Of a stretch of 64,000 nucleotides of DNA, positions 44,937 through 55,665 are shown piece by piece. The position numbers and the translations under genes were made by a program. The DNA is from Vitellaria paradoxa (Eukaryota > Streptophyta > Magnoliopsida > Ericales > Sapotaceae): the NCBI GenBank assembly GCA_019916065.1, contig CM034244.1:23118471-23182470 (forward strand). Direction: 5' to 3'. The notes beneath the pieces were generated by a model that made no database searches, was not told the DNA's origin, and was given only the letters and a program-made list of their open reading frames with translations. Position 1 is the stretch's first letter, and each line of letters opens with the position of its first letter.

Positions 44937-46494
44937 TGATTACACTTGGAAAGTGTAATTACAAACTCCATACTTTGATACTTATTGATGCATTTAAATA
45001 GTTAAATTTGAAGTTTTGTCGTTATTTTGTCATTTATAGTTTTATTTTCTTAATTGCACGGAAAAAGGAGAAATAATTGAAGTTTATAGTGATGAAAACG
45101 GCCTAGAAGATGAAGGAAAAGTTATGGTTCAGACCTCACCATGGATGGCCTGGACCAGCTTAAAGACCCAGCATAGAGGAAGAGAAATAGAGTAATCACC
45201 ATTCTGTGGTCTGGACCCCCAGATCAAATGGTTCGGACCACAGTGAGCTTGTTTGGCCGAATCTATGAAGGTGACCATTCTGTGGTCCGGACCCCCTACC
45301 AGACGGTCCAGACCACAGTAGCTAGGCATGCGCGTGTTAATTCTCACCTTTTAGGGTTTATTTGCAACCTTTTTATAAAACCTTGTACACGGCCGAACTA
45401 GGGGAAGGACTTTATATATTTTTCAGATACTTTTGAGAGTTTTTAGAGAGCTTTTTGAATATTTTTATGGAGTTTATGGATTTTCTGGAAGTTAGTTTGT
45501 TCATCATTGTAGTAATGTTTCATCACTCTCTTTCAAAACTGTTTACTGTGTAAGTTTGATTTCATTTCGCTCTTCAATAATATGATTTATTCGTTTCAAT
45601 TGGTAGATTGGTTGATTATGTGCATGTTTGTTGTTTATGTTTCATTTAAAATAATGTTAGCGTAAAAACCCTAGTTCTTGATTCAACGAATCAAGGAAGG
45701 GTAGTTCATGACACACTGTGGGATGCACGTAGACCCTTCGCATGGTTTACGAAAAATCATGCGTAGGGATCTACTCTTTTTAAACCTATTTTAATTTGTT
45801 TCAAAAACATTCAAAAACAAAAACCTTTAACCACATTCGCTGAAATCACTGGTATGGGTTTTCGATTATAATTGGTTAATATTTTTGGACAAATTCAAAC
45901 TAGGATTTGAGTTCAATTCTAATTTCATTTGTTTGAAAAACTTTCGAAAACAAAAGTCTTTAACCATATTCGTTGAAATCATTGGTACTGATTTTTGATT
46001 AAAATGTTCTCAATATTTTTTTGAACAAACCCCTAATTCAGATTTGAACCCAAACATCCTATAGTGAAGTAGTGAACTACCTGGACTTGAAAGTTGAATC
46101 AAGAACCTCTTTAATGTTGAGTTGTTATTTAATTTAATTTTTGTGATAATTAATTTACTTGAAATTTAGAGTAGCATTTTAAAAACTAGATTGAATTCCT
46201 TTAATTAATATTTGATTCATTTAGAACCTAAAACAAGAGTTTGAATTGTTGAATCCCTTAAGTAGTGTTAATTTAATTTTTAGTTTGAATTTTAATTTTT
46301 TTTGCAAAAACCCTAGGATTTAGTTTCGACTAAACATCAAACCTTGTTTGCAATTAAGTTCTGAATTCCCTTATAACCTAGAAACTAAATAACATAGGCT
46401 CCCTATGAATTCGACCTCGGACTCACTGAGTTTAAAACTACGACTACCCTCTTGCACTTGAGAGGTAGAACCCAAGCATATTTAGGGTCGGTCA
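44937..46494 (+). mobile_element. A2: solo LTR of the A family in C gag
   Basis: It starts TGATTACACTT (GGA) AAGTGTAATTA and ends GGGTCGGTCA, 1558 bp. Flanks are ATTCG (44932-44936) and ATTCA (46495-46499), one mismatch. Gag sense of C lies on both sides. A TATA-like TTTTATAAAA is at 45371-45380. Confidence 0.9.
45126..45314 (+). repeat. three GGTCCGGACC-type pairs in A2
   Basis: Pairs are 45126/45147 (spacer 11), 45208/45230 (spacer 12) and 45284/45305 (spacer 11). Words are variants of GGTYCRGACC. The last pair ends 57 bp before the TATA-like box. Confidence 0.87.
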
Positions 46495-46499
46495 ATTCA

Positions 46500-47515
46500 C
46501 TACTGGCTTCTTGACAATTGGTGCATCCCTCTTAATCTTCAATGTTTCTATCTCTCTAGTGAGAGTAGCAATTTTAGCTTTGCGGCTATCATCTTTAGAT
46601 AATTGATGTATTCCTTTAGTTGCACTGCTTGTGGTTTCGATTTGTTGGGTTCTTGTAGTATCCCAAGTTTGTGCGTTTTGGCTAAAAAGTCAAAAAACTC
46701 ATACATTTGCTCAGGAGTTTTGTCATAGAATTACCCATTACACATGGTTTCCACAAATTGCTTGAGTTGTGGCATGAGTGATCCAAAGAAAACACTTGCA
46801 AGCTACCGCATCTTGAATTCGTGATGATGGCATAATGCAATAAGGTCTTAAATCTTTTCCAACATTGGTAAAATGTTTTAGTTGATTGAGGAGCAAAATT
46901 AAAAATCTAATGTTGAATGGCATTAGTTGTATTTAGTGAGAATAATTTTTTCAAAAATTTTGCTTGCATCTCGTCCCATGTACGAATAGAATTTCGTTGT
47001 AAGAATTCAAGCCATTGAGTGGCTTTATCCTTTAGAGAGAAAAGAAAAAGTTTTAAGAAGACAAGGTCAATGGGATAGTTTTGATCTCTAAAAGTCACAG
47101 AGATGTTCCAAAATCGAGTCAAATGTTCATATGGGTCTTCGGATTCCATATCATGAAAGGTTGGAAGGAGTTGGAACATCCCACGTTTAAGGTTAAAAGG
47201 TCTTTGGTTATTAGGCCATACTATAGAAGATTCAGGTGTGTGTCTATCCTGTTGAAGATAATCCCTCATGGACCTCATAGGAGGTGCCTAAGGTTGACCA
47301 TTAGCACCTTGTAGTTGGTTGGGACCTCCATTTGGGGGATTTGCCATTTTAAGTGTAGAAGAGTTTTGAATATCAACTAGAGGGTTAGAAGGTTTGAAAA
47401 GTGGGTTGAGAATATTTGTATGTTGAAGTCTACCTGATTCCCATCGAATCCAAGTGATCATACACAGAGAAGTGGTACTATTGATTAGCATCCGGACGGC
47501 AATGTACAGTGTCAA
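46500..47515 (-). pseudogene. element C gag, N-terminal and core part (broken)
   Basis: The minus strand piece 47278-46907 (123 codons) contains FQLLPTFHDMESEDPYEHLTRF, FLKLFLFSLKDKATQWL and TWDEMQAKFLKKLF, the core of the Ty3-type retrotransposon gag domain, collinear with E gag. The preceding piece 47515-47288 is the leader-side part (NPPNGGPNQLQ). Sense then decays toward 46500, where solo LTR A2 begins. Gag assembles the virus-like particle in active elements; this copy has stops and cannot. Confidence 0.85.
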
Positions 47516-48246
47516 AGAAATAGAAATTTTCTTTTTTTGAAAAGGGAGAACAAAGAAAACTTTAACCTAAATTCAGCAAATAAGCTCAAAATTGAAGGGT
47601 TTTTTTTTAACCCTTGGACCCCATTTGTGAACCACGGGTAGGAAGGAACAAACGAGTGAAAGAATGCACTCAATTGAATGAATCACTTCCTATCCTTGTT
47701 TGGAACTCGAAACAAAGCTTTTTTTTTCGCAAGAAATCTGAACCCTCAAAGCTTGAAAGCTCGAGCATGGAGAGTAATGAACAATGAAACTATCTAGGGC
47801 TCGAAATGACAAATAAACATACCTTTGGATGACCAATACTCGAAGAATAAGGGCTGACAAGGTTGAATCCACCGTCGGGAATGCTTATTTTTTGAGGAGA
47901 ACACCGAGTAGAGATGAAGGGCTTGAAAGGATTTAGAGTTAGAAGAGAGAAATTAGAGTTTGAGTGACCGAATTGGGACTTTTAGAGGTTGTAGGGTCCC
48001 AACCGTCTCGGTAGGGGGTCGGGACCACAGAAAGTTCCTCCCTCAAACATGTATTCGGCCAAGACACTGTGGTCCCGACCGTTTAGTGAGGGGGTCGGGA
48101 CCATCAAGCAGAATTTTTTTTTTTTTTAGCTAGGCTATTTAAAAACTTAAAACGTCTAGACTCAAAAATAAAAAACTAAATTAAAGACAAAATAAAACCT
48201 ATCCTAACCTACTATTATACACTTAAACTATCTTTCTAATCTCATG
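47516..48246 (-). other. E 3' untranslated region and junction to C
   Basis: No recognisable gene; an env-like third frame is not visible. It holds two GGTCCCGACC pairs (47995-48102) and an A/T-run near 48115-48128. A minus-strand phrase TACATTGCCGTCCGGATGC near 47490-47510 may be a decayed leader of C. Where E stops and C begins cannot be fixed by eye. Confidence 0.5.
47995..48102 (-). repeat. GGTCCCGACC/GGTCGGGACC pairs in the E 3' region
   Basis: Pairs 47995-48004 with 48017-48026, and 48071-48080 with 48093-48102, both with spacer 12. The same words occur in the LTR of this element at 55295-55391, so they are present in both LTR and internal sequence. Confidence 0.87.
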
Positions 48247-51183
48247 CTAATTGAAAGATGGGGGATCCAAAAGATCCCTAATTTCAATTTCGGCCACAAA
48301 GTTTTCTAAATATGGTTTGAGGCGATGTCCATTCACTTTGAAGGTGGTGTTATTACGTGGGTTATGAACTTCACACACACCATGTTCAGAGATGGAAAGT
48401 ATAGTAAAAGGACCGTACCACCTTGATTGGAGCTTGCCCGGGAAGAGATGCAAACGAGAATTGTAAAGTAAGACTTTTTGGCCTATATGAAAGGATTTTC
48501 TAGAAATGTGTTTGTCATGTAAAGCTTTCATTCTTGTCTTGGCAATCTTTGCATTCTCAAAAGCATCATTACGCAATTCCTCAAGTTCATTCAATTGGAG
48601 CTTTCGTAAAACATCGGCATCATCCAAATTCTCATTGAAGTGCCTAATCGCCCAATAAGCTCTATGCTCCATTTCCACAGGTAAGTGACAAGCCTTGCCA
48701 AAGACCAGGCGATAGGGAGACATACCCAGAATTGTCTTATACGCCGTTCTATATGCCCATAATGCATCGATAAGACGTAGAGACCAATTTTTGCGTGTTG
48801 GGTTAACAGTTTTCTCTAAGATTCCTTTAATCTCCCTATTCGCTAATTCGACTTGGCCACTATTTTGAGGATGATACGCAGTACCTACTTTATGGGTCAC
48901 ACCATAACTCCGTAGCAATACACCTACAGGCCGATTACAAAAATGTTTGCCTTGGTCACTAATAATAGCTCGAGGCATCCCAAAACGCGAAAAGATATAC
49001 TCCTTTAAGAATTTTATCACTACCTGATGATCATTGGTACGAGTTGCTATGGCCTCCACCCATTTAGAAACATAATCAATGGCCACCAGTATGTACTCAT
49101 AACCAAAAGATGTAGGGAATGGTCCCATAAAATCAATCCCCCAGCAATCAAAAATCTCCAAAACGATTATGGGGTTTTGAGGCATCTCATTACGCTTGGT
49201 TAGAGCTCCTAACCGTTGACATCGATCACACTGAAGGCAATAATCATGAACATCCTTAAACAATGAGGGCCAATAAAATCCACTTTGGAGGATCTTAGCG
49301 GCTGTTTTCTTTGAGGAGAAGTGACCTCCACATGCTAGAGAGTGACAAAACTCAATGACCCTATGGACCTCACTCTCGGGAATGCAACGCCTCACAATCT
49401 GATCAGGGCAATATTTGTAGAGATATGGTTCGTCCCAAAAGAAACTACGCACTTTTCGTAAGAATTTACCTTTATCGACTTTGGTCCAATGGGAGGGCAT
49501 CTGTCCGATCACTAAGAAGTTCGCAATGTCTGCATACCAAGGAGGTTGGACCAGTGGGTTGGTGCTAACATGCATGATGTATTCATCAGGAAATTGCTCA
49601 TTGATTGGTAGGTCACTAAAGTTGGACACATGTTGGGGTAGTCTAGACAAATGGTCAGCTACCACATTTTCAACTCCTTTCTTGTCCTTGATCTCCAAAT
49701 CAAACTCTTGGAGAAGGAGTATCCACCTAATCAGACGAGGTTTGGCCTCTTGTTTTGAGAGGAGGTATTTCAAAGCCGCATGGTCCGTGAACACTGTGAC
49801 ATGGGAACCTACCAAATATGACCTAAACTTATCAAGGGCAAACACTACCGCTAGAAGCTCTTTCTCAGTGGTGGTATAATTAATTTGAGCTTCATTTAGA
49901 GTCTTGCTAGCGTAGTAAATGACTTGGGGTTTCCTCTCTTTTCTTTGCCCTAAAACTGCACCCACTGCAAAATCACTGGCATCACACATAAGCTCGAATG
50001 GTAGGGAGCAATCTGGGCTTTGAATAATAGGTGCGGTGGTGAGCAACTGTTTAAGCCGGTCAAATGCCTCTTGGCATGATGTTGTCCATTCAAATGGAAC
50101 ATCATTAGACAACAATGAACAAAGAGGACGGGCTAGAGAGCTGAAGGATTGAATGAATCTCCGGTAAAAACCGGCGTGTCCAAGGAATGATCTAACATCC
50201 TTCACACATCGAGGGGTAGGTAAATTTTGAATGATATCCACTTTTGCTTTATCTACCTCTATCCCACGACATGACACTATATGCCCCAAAACAATCCCCT
50301 GTTGTACCATAAAGTGGCACTTTTCCCAATTTAGCACTAAATTGCTCTCCTCACATCGTACTAGCACCTTCTCAAGATTGATCAAGCACTCATCGAATGT
50401 GTCTCCATAGACGGAGAAATCATCCATAAATACCTCCAAGAATCTCTTGACCATATCACTAAAAATACTTATTACACACCTTTGAAAAGTCGCAGGTGCA
50501 TTGCATAGCCCAAATGGCATGCGTCTATACGCAAAAGTGCCAAAGGGGTAAGTGAAGGTAGTCTTCTCTTGATCTTCTAGTGCTATTTCCACTTGATTGT
50601 ACCCAGAATATCCATCTAGAAAACAATAGAAAGATTTACCCGCAACTCTCACAAGCACTTGGTCTAGGAAAGGAAGTGGGAAATGGTCTTTCCGGGTCAC
50701 TGCGTTCAAACGCCTATAATCAATGCACATACGCCACCCAATTTGAGTGCGTTGTGGCACTAACTCTCGTTTCTCATTTTCAACTACAGTGACACCAGAT
50801 TTCTTAGGAACTACTTGAGTGGGACTCACCCACTTCAAGTCAGAGATGGGGTAAATGATACCCGCATCAAGCAACTTAAGTACCTCCCCTTTCGCAACCT
50901 CTTTCATATTGGGGTTGAGCCTTCGTTGCATTTGTCTCACCGGTTTAGCATCATCTTCAAGGTATATATGATGAGAACATACTAATGGGCTAATACCTCG
51001 AAGATCTGCTATAGTCCACCCTAAAGCCTGACGATGGGCTTTCAACACTCCCAGCAACCTCTCTTCTTGTGCTCTTTCTAAACTTGCCGACACTACCACT
51101 GGAAATGTCTCTCCCTCTCCCAGAAATGCGTACTTGAGTTCACTTGGTAAGGGTTTCCTAGAAGGACATGGAGGACATTCCAT
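48247..51183 (-). CDS. E polyprotein: reverse transcriptase, RNase H, integrase (978 codons, open)
   Basis: Replicates and integrates the element. Reverse transcriptase: FLDGYSGY with Asp190, and FMDD at 252-255 (catalytic YxDD box). RNase H: CDASD with Asp401, TEKELL with Glu440 or 442, TDHA with Asp467, VADH with Asp510. Integrase: zinc site His614, His621, Cys652, Cys655, then the DDE core Asp684 (GIDFMGP), Asp743 (ISDQG) and Glu779 (GQVEL), spaced D-58-D-35-E. The tail ends [16 protein letters not shown]. The first ATG is not the native start: sense continues from the protease frame upstream, which is offset by one base near 51184-51192. All catalytic residues are present, so this part decayed little. 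Confidence 0.95.
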   Translation of the reverse strand: MECPPCPSRKPLPSELKYAFLGEGETFPVVVSASLERAQEERLLGVLKAHRQALGWTIADLRGISPLVCSHHIYLEDDAKPVRQMQRRLNPNMKEVAKGEVLKLLDAGIIYPISDLKWVSPTQVVPKKSGVTVVENEKRELVPQRTQIGWRMCIDYRRLNAVTRKDHFPLPFLDQVLVRVAGKSFYCFLDGYSGYNQVEIALEDQEKTTFTYPFGTFAYRRMPFGLCNAPATFQRCVISIFSDMVKRFLEVFMDDFSVYGDTFDECLINLEKVLVRCEESNLVLNWEKCHFMVQQGIVLGHIVSCRGIEVDKAKVDIIQNLPTPRCVKDVRSFLGHAGFYRRFIQSFSSLARPLCSLLSNDVPFEWTTSCQEAFDRLKQLLTTAPIIQSPDCSLPFELMCDASDFAVGAVLGQRKERKPQVIYYASKTLNEAQINYTTTEKELLAVVFALDKFRSYLVGSHVTVFTDHAALKYLLSKQEAKPRLIRWILLLQEFDLEIKDKKGVENVVADHLSRLPQHVSNFSDLPINEQFPDEYIMHVSTNPLVQPPWYADIANFLVIGQMPSHWTKVDKGKFLRKVRSFFWDEPYLYKYCPDQIVRRCIPESEVHRVIEFCHSLACGGHFSSKKTAAKILQSGFYWPSLFKDVHDYCLQCDRCQRLGALTKRNEMPQNPIIVLEIFDCWGIDFMGPFPTSFGYEYILVAIDYVSKWVEAIATRTNDHQVVIKFLKEYIFSRFGMPRAIISDQGKHFCNRPVGVLLRSYGVTHKVGTAYHPQNSGQVELANREIKGILEKTVNPTRKNWSLRLIDALWAYRTAYKTILGMSPYRLVFGKACHLPVEMEHRAYWAIRHFNENLDDADVLRKLQLNELEELRNDAFENAKIAKTRMKALHDKHISRKSFHIGQKVLLYNSRLHLFPGKLQSRWYGPFTILSISEHGVCEVHNPRNNTTFKVNGHRLKPYLENFVAEIEIRDLLDPPSFN

Positions 51184-51190
51184 TGAGGGC

Positions 51191-51976
51191 TTAAGGTTTT
51201 ATCTCAGATGGCTCTATAGGTTCAAATGTTGGTATCCAACCACTAACTACCATAATCTCATCCCCAGCACCTATAAACTCTCCAATCTCCTTAAAATTTT
51301 TTCCATCTAACATTTCACAATTCTCACTCCTTGCTAAGGCACGCTCTAAGGGGTCCTTAAAGTAAGTCTGCTCAAAATACTCCTCGCTCAAAGTATGGAT
51401 CACGTCCACCTCCCTAATATCCTCACATTCTCCTATTTGCTTCCCTACCCTAAAAATATTCATTTCCATGGTCATATTTCCAAAAGAAAGTTTCATGACC
51501 CCACTCCTACAATTGATCACAGCATTGGATGTAGCAAGGAAGGGTCTACCCAGGATGACAGGAATAGATTGGGTAGGGTTAAGAACTGGTTGGGTATCCA
51601 ATACGATAAAATCCACTGGGAAGTAGAACTTGTCTACTTGAACTAATACGTCTTCCACCACACCTCTGGGCATCTTGACTGAACGGTCAGCTAACTGTAA
51701 TGTCACTCTGGTGGGTTTCAGCTCACCTAGGCCTAGTTGCTGGTAAACAGTATAGGGTAAAAGGTTGACACTCGCACCTAGGTCAAGCAAAGCTCTATCA
51801 ACAATGTGGTTCCCTATGATGCATGAAATAGTTGGACACCCAGGATCTTTATATTTAGGAGGTGTGTCACGTTGGAGTATGGCACTCACTTGTTCTGTCA
51901 AGAAAGCTTTCTCCTTGACATTGAGCTTCCTCTTCACGGTGCACATATCCTTGAGAAATCTAGCATAGGAAGGATT
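51191..51976 (-). pseudogene. E aspartic protease region
   Basis: Cuts the gag-pol polyprotein in active elements. The open piece (51946-51191, 251 codons) has the active site ALLDLGASVNLLP (Asp at residue 55) and RPFLATSNAVINC. An in-frame TAA at 51977-51979 separates it from gag, and a one-base frame offset separates it from the RT frame. In Ty3-type elements gag and pol are often one frame, so both breaks are probably damage rather than programmed recoding; the 51184-51192 site (a CCTTAAG stretch) shows no obvious slippery heptamer. Confidence 0.85.
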
Positions 51977-53906
51977 TTACTTAATGGCTTCAAGTAATGG
52001 GATGTTGATTCTCACTTGTTTGAAAGTCTCGTAAATTTCAGAATTCAATGTCTCATTCTTGCCCTTTGCTAGTCTCTGGGGAAAAGGTGGTCTAGGCATA
52101 TACTCAACAGGATGGTCAATTGGCCTAACCAAAGGTCCTTCACTAGGTTCCTCCTCACTTTCTTTTTCAGTTTCCCCTTTTTCTTTCTCATCCTCCAACT
52201 TCCCTTGCCCTTTCTCTTTTCCCTCTTCATCACTTACTTTTTCAGCCCCCTCACTACCCTTTGGTTCTATCTTTTCACTAGTGACATTGACTCTAGGGTC
52301 GGTAGGCTTTTGAATAATTTTACCACTCCGCAGAGTAGTAACAGCTTGAACTTGCTCATGGGAGTTGGCACTCGAGGTTGACGACTCAGTCATGTTCGCC
52401 TGGCCTTTTGGGTTAGGAAACGGTTGTGCAGGAAGTTTGCCACTTTGAGTGGTGCTCATGACCTGAGTTAACTTAGAAACTTGGCCCATAATATCATCAA
52501 ATGACCTAGACACTTGTCCTTTAAAATCATCGAAGGACCTAGACAAATTATCATTGATCATCATTTGATTTTGTATAAATTGTTGAACAGATTCCTCAAA
52601 TGATCTCTTCTGGGGAGGTTAGTATGCAATAGGATTGGGTTGTTGATATTGGGGTGGTGGTAAAAAGGGTTGGAATGGTTGACTTTGATTATCGTTTTTC
52701 CACCCAAAGCCTGGAGGATTTTTCCATCCCTGAGGGTAAGCATTGGGGTGTTGATTTCCTACTTGATACTTAACATTCCCACCTTGTGAATAAGGAGTGT
52801 TACCCTGACCTCTATTTTGGAATGGTTGGTTCTGTGTGTTATTAGCATACACATTCCCATAAGCTACTTCCTTAAGTAAAGGAAGCTCTGGACATGAATT
52901 GGGATCATGTCCTACTTGGTCCACATACCCTACACACCACTTGTACTTCCACCAACTTTTCTTTGTTCTTAAGTTCAAGGGAATCTAACTTATGTTGTAA
53001 TGCAGATATTCTAGCACTTAGATCATCCCTCTCACTTAACATCAACGGACCACTAGATGTGGGATTCCTATGCTCTAAAGAAGAAGATGGTCCTATTTCC
53101 CAATCATTAGAATCCTCGGCCACCATATCAAAGAATTTCATCGCCTCTTCCGCAGTCTTATCGAACAGGGTACCATTACACATGGTAGAAACTAATTGCT
53201 TAAGACTGGGAGTTAGGGATTCGTGGAAGATGCTGACTAACCTCCATGATTCATAACCATGGTGAGGACAAGCCATCAAGAGGTCCTTAAACCTTTCCCA
53301 GCCTCGACAGAAATTCTCATTAGGTTTGCAAGAGAAAGTGGTAATCTGTCTCCTATAGTACTGAGTTTTCTGAGTTGGGAAATATTTCTTAAGAAACTCA
53401 GTTTGCATTTCACGCCATGTTCCAATAGAACGTGGACGAAGGGAATTAAGCCAGAACTTGGCTTTGTCCTTTAGAGAAAAAGGAAAGAGTTGAAGACGCA
53501 CTACTTCCTCATTGACATTATGATCTATACACGTGTTGCTCACTTCCTCGAACTCCCTAAGATGGTTATAGGGATTTTCAGAGTCAAGGCCATGGAAAGT
53601 AGGAAGAAGTTGGATAATTCCTGGCCTAAGGTTGAAGTTCCCCCTATTTAATGGTAAGACTATGCATGATGGGGTGGTTTGTCTAGCGGGGTTAAGATGA
53701 TCTTTTATAGGAATATAACCTAGAATTTCTTGGGGCTCATTATCCCCATGCACACTCCTTTCCCCTCTTACTTCAGCCATTGAGTGAAAGAAGGATGTGG
53801 TAAGTGAAACGGTGGAAAGTGAGGTTGGTGAAAAAAGTTCAGGAAGGTATGAAGGATCTCCTAGTTCAGATTCAGCTACGACTACCTTACCCGATCTTAA
53901 TAGCAT
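51977..53906 (-). pseudogene. E gag (broken by one frameshift and two stops)
   Basis: Capsid precursor. The first piece (53906-52905) starts MLLRSGKVVVAE and holds the core domain: IQLLPTFHGLDSENPYNHL, LQLFPFSLKDKAKFWL, EMQTEFLKKYFP, and WERFKDLLMACPHHGY with FHESL. A frame change near 52930 leads into the zinc knuckle CVGYVDQVGHDPNSC, in which the second Cys is Tyr. A Gln/Asn/Pro-rich stretch (52900-52620) ends at a TAA near 52619; the same frame continues (52564-51977) with SRSFDDFKGQVS repeats, a Glu/Lys-rich acidic part and INIPLLEAIK, then the second stop. Confidence 0.88.
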
Positions 53907-54048
53907 ATAAGTAGAAAGTCTCTAAAAAAAAAAAATGTAAGTTCAAAAACTTTTTTTTTTTTTTAAACGATTTTTTTTTTGTTTTTTTTTTCGAAAAAGA
54001 AATTAACTGAAAAAAAAATTGAAAACAACCTAAAAACTAAAATTTGGC
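53907..54048 (-). other. E leader with long A/T homopolymers
   Basis: This 140-bp untranslated leader lies between the primer-binding site and gag. It contains several A or T runs of 8-14 bases, partly complementary to one another. Nothing else recognisable. Confidence 0.6.
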
Positions 54049-54066
54049 TCCCCGGCAACGGCGCCA
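54049..54066 (-). other. E primer-binding site, perfect tRNA-Asp match
   Basis: Minus strand TGGCGCCGTTGCCGGGGA is complementary to all 18 terminal bases of plant tRNA-Asp(GTC), six bases from the LTR end. Confidence 0.92.
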
Positions 54067-54768
54067 AAAACTTGACCAACTCTAAAAAGTGTTTCGGGGT
54101 TCTACCTCTCAAGTGCAAGAGGGCAGTCGTAGTTTTAAAACTCGGTGAGTCCGAGGTCGAATTCACAGGGAGCCTAATGTTATTTAGTTTCTAGGATGTG
54201 AAAGGAATTCTAAAAACTAAAGGAAAGCAAGTTTGGAAATTTAAGTTTACTAAGTTCTATAGTTCAGTGAAATTAAAGATGAATTCGATTTCAATTAATT
54301 AAGATTAAAATAAATAAGAAAATCTGAATTTCAATAAGACCTTAAGCTAGATAGCGAAAAATTAAAGTAAAATTAATAAAGCAATTATAACTAAAACTAA
54401 GTTGGATTTTAATTCAATAGGAATAAAGATCTTGATCCAACGTCAAGTCCGGGTAGTTCACTACTTTGCCTTGGGGTGTGTTTGTTTGAAGAACAGGGTT
54501 TAATTTGAAAAGTTTTAAAATGTTATAATCAAAGGTCAGTACCAGTGATCTCAAGCGGATATGGTTAAAGACCTTTGTTTCCTAGGGTTTTTCAATTAAA
54601 CTCCAAAAATTAATAAAAATCTAATTTTTCAGACTATTCGAAAGTATTTGATGATTGGTTACGAAAATCCATACCAGTGATCTCACACGGATTTGGTTAA
54701 GGATTTTCGTATTCGAATGTTTTCGAAATAGAAAAAAAAATAGATTTGTGAAAGGTAAATCCCTTCGC

Positions 54769-54831
54769 GAAAGGTTTCACAACCTACGCGAAGGGTTTCG
54801 TAACCTACGCGAAGGGTTTCGCAACCTACGC
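54769..54831 (-). repeat. 21-bp tandem repeat in the E LTR
   Basis: Three 21-bp units start at 54769, 54790 and 54811 (consensus GAAGGGTTTCGCAACCTACGC with a final partial unit). A1 has four units in the same place. Confidence 0.9.
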
Positions 54832-55230
54832 GAAGGGACTACGAACACCCCAAGGCTTTTCGTGAACTACCCTTTCTTGATTCGTTGAATCAAGATTAGG
54901 GTTTTACGCTAAAACTACTTTAAGCATCTTAAAAACAATCAAATAGCATTCAATCATACGAAAAGAGAATTGAAACAAGCAAAACATGATATTACGAAAC
55001 AAATCGAAATAAAACGAAGTAGATTAAAGTGCAACTTACAACGTAAAGTGAATGTAAAAGACGAAGTGAAGAATCACTACAAAGACGATGATGAAAGCTC
55101 CAACAAAAACCATGAATCCACGCATGAAAGCTTAAATCCTAATCTAAAAACTCTCAAAATTCTATTCTAACACTCAATTGAAGGTGCAAAATTAAAAGGG
55201 GCTTCCCCCCTTCTTGGCCATGCAAAAGCT

Positions 55231-55240
55231 CTTTATATAG
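55231..55240 (-). promoter_or_regulatory. TATA-like box of the E LTR
   Basis: Minus strand CTATATAAAG, identical to A1. It is 55-160 bp downstream of the word pairs at 55295-55391. Confidence 0.55.
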
Positions 55241-55294
55241 ATGCCAAGAAACCCTAAAAGAGGTGCTTTAATTCTTGAATTTCGGATACACAGT

Positions 55295-55391
55295 GGTCCC
55301 GACTGTCTAATCTGGGGGTCGGGACCACAGAAAGCTTTCTTCTCAAATCCTATACACTGTGGTCCCGACCATTAGATGGACGGTCCCGACC
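55295..55391 (-). repeat. GGTCCCGACC word pairs in the E LTR
   Basis: Pairs 55295-55304 with 55317-55326 (spacer 12) and 55361-55370 with 55382-55391 (spacer 11). Flanking sequence is close to A1, but spacers and word orientation differ. Confidence 0.85.
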
Positions 55392-55665
55392 CCCAAGTGT
55401 CTTGATTTCTTACTTTTCTTCCTCCTTTAGGTTGAGTCTTTGGGCTAGTCTTGGCCATCCAAGGTGGGGTTTGAACCATGACATTTCCTTCGTTTTCTCG
55501 GCTATTTCCATAGCTATAAACTTCGACATCCTTGCCCTTTTCTCTACAAATAAACAATAAAAGTATAAGTAATACAATAACACTAAAACTTCAACTTTAA
55601 TTATTTAAATGCATGAATAAGTGTTGAGTTAGGGAGTTTGTAATTACACTTTTCAAGTGTAATCA

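Larger units (their letters stand above)
47516..55665 (-). mobile_element. E: Athila-like Ty3 element with intact RT-RH-integrase frame, 3' LTR missing
   Basis: Minus-strand order: 5' LTR 55665-54073, tRNA-Asp primer-binding site 54066-54049, gag 53906-51977, protease 51976-51191, RT-RNase H-integrase 51183-48247, then a 3' untranslated region. The right flank is TTATA (55666-55670), joined to a D-type LTR fragment. On the left no polypurine tract or LTR follows; sequence passes into C gag around 47520. The LTR is the A family, so A1 and A2 are relatives reduced to solo LTRs. The left boundary is uncertain by a few hundred bp. Assignment to Athila rests on the Asp primer, the DLGAS protease and the polymerase sequence. 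Confidence 0.85.
54073..55665 (-). repeat. E 5' LTR (A family)
   Basis: 1593 bp on the minus strand, from TGATTACACTT at 55665 to GTTGGTCA at 54073, followed by the primer-binding site. Very similar to A1 (7515-9077) outside the word arrays. Confidence 0.92.

Noticed and set aside
51184..51192. programmed frameshift between E protease and RT
   Set aside because: No slippery heptamer or downstream structure is evident, and gag of the same copy carries other random breaks, so a single-base indel is the simpler reading.
54049..54066. tRNA-Asp gene
   Set aside because: Only the 18 terminal bases match, in antisense next to an LTR end; it is a primer-binding site. The same holds for the Met-type matches at 15286 and 28090.
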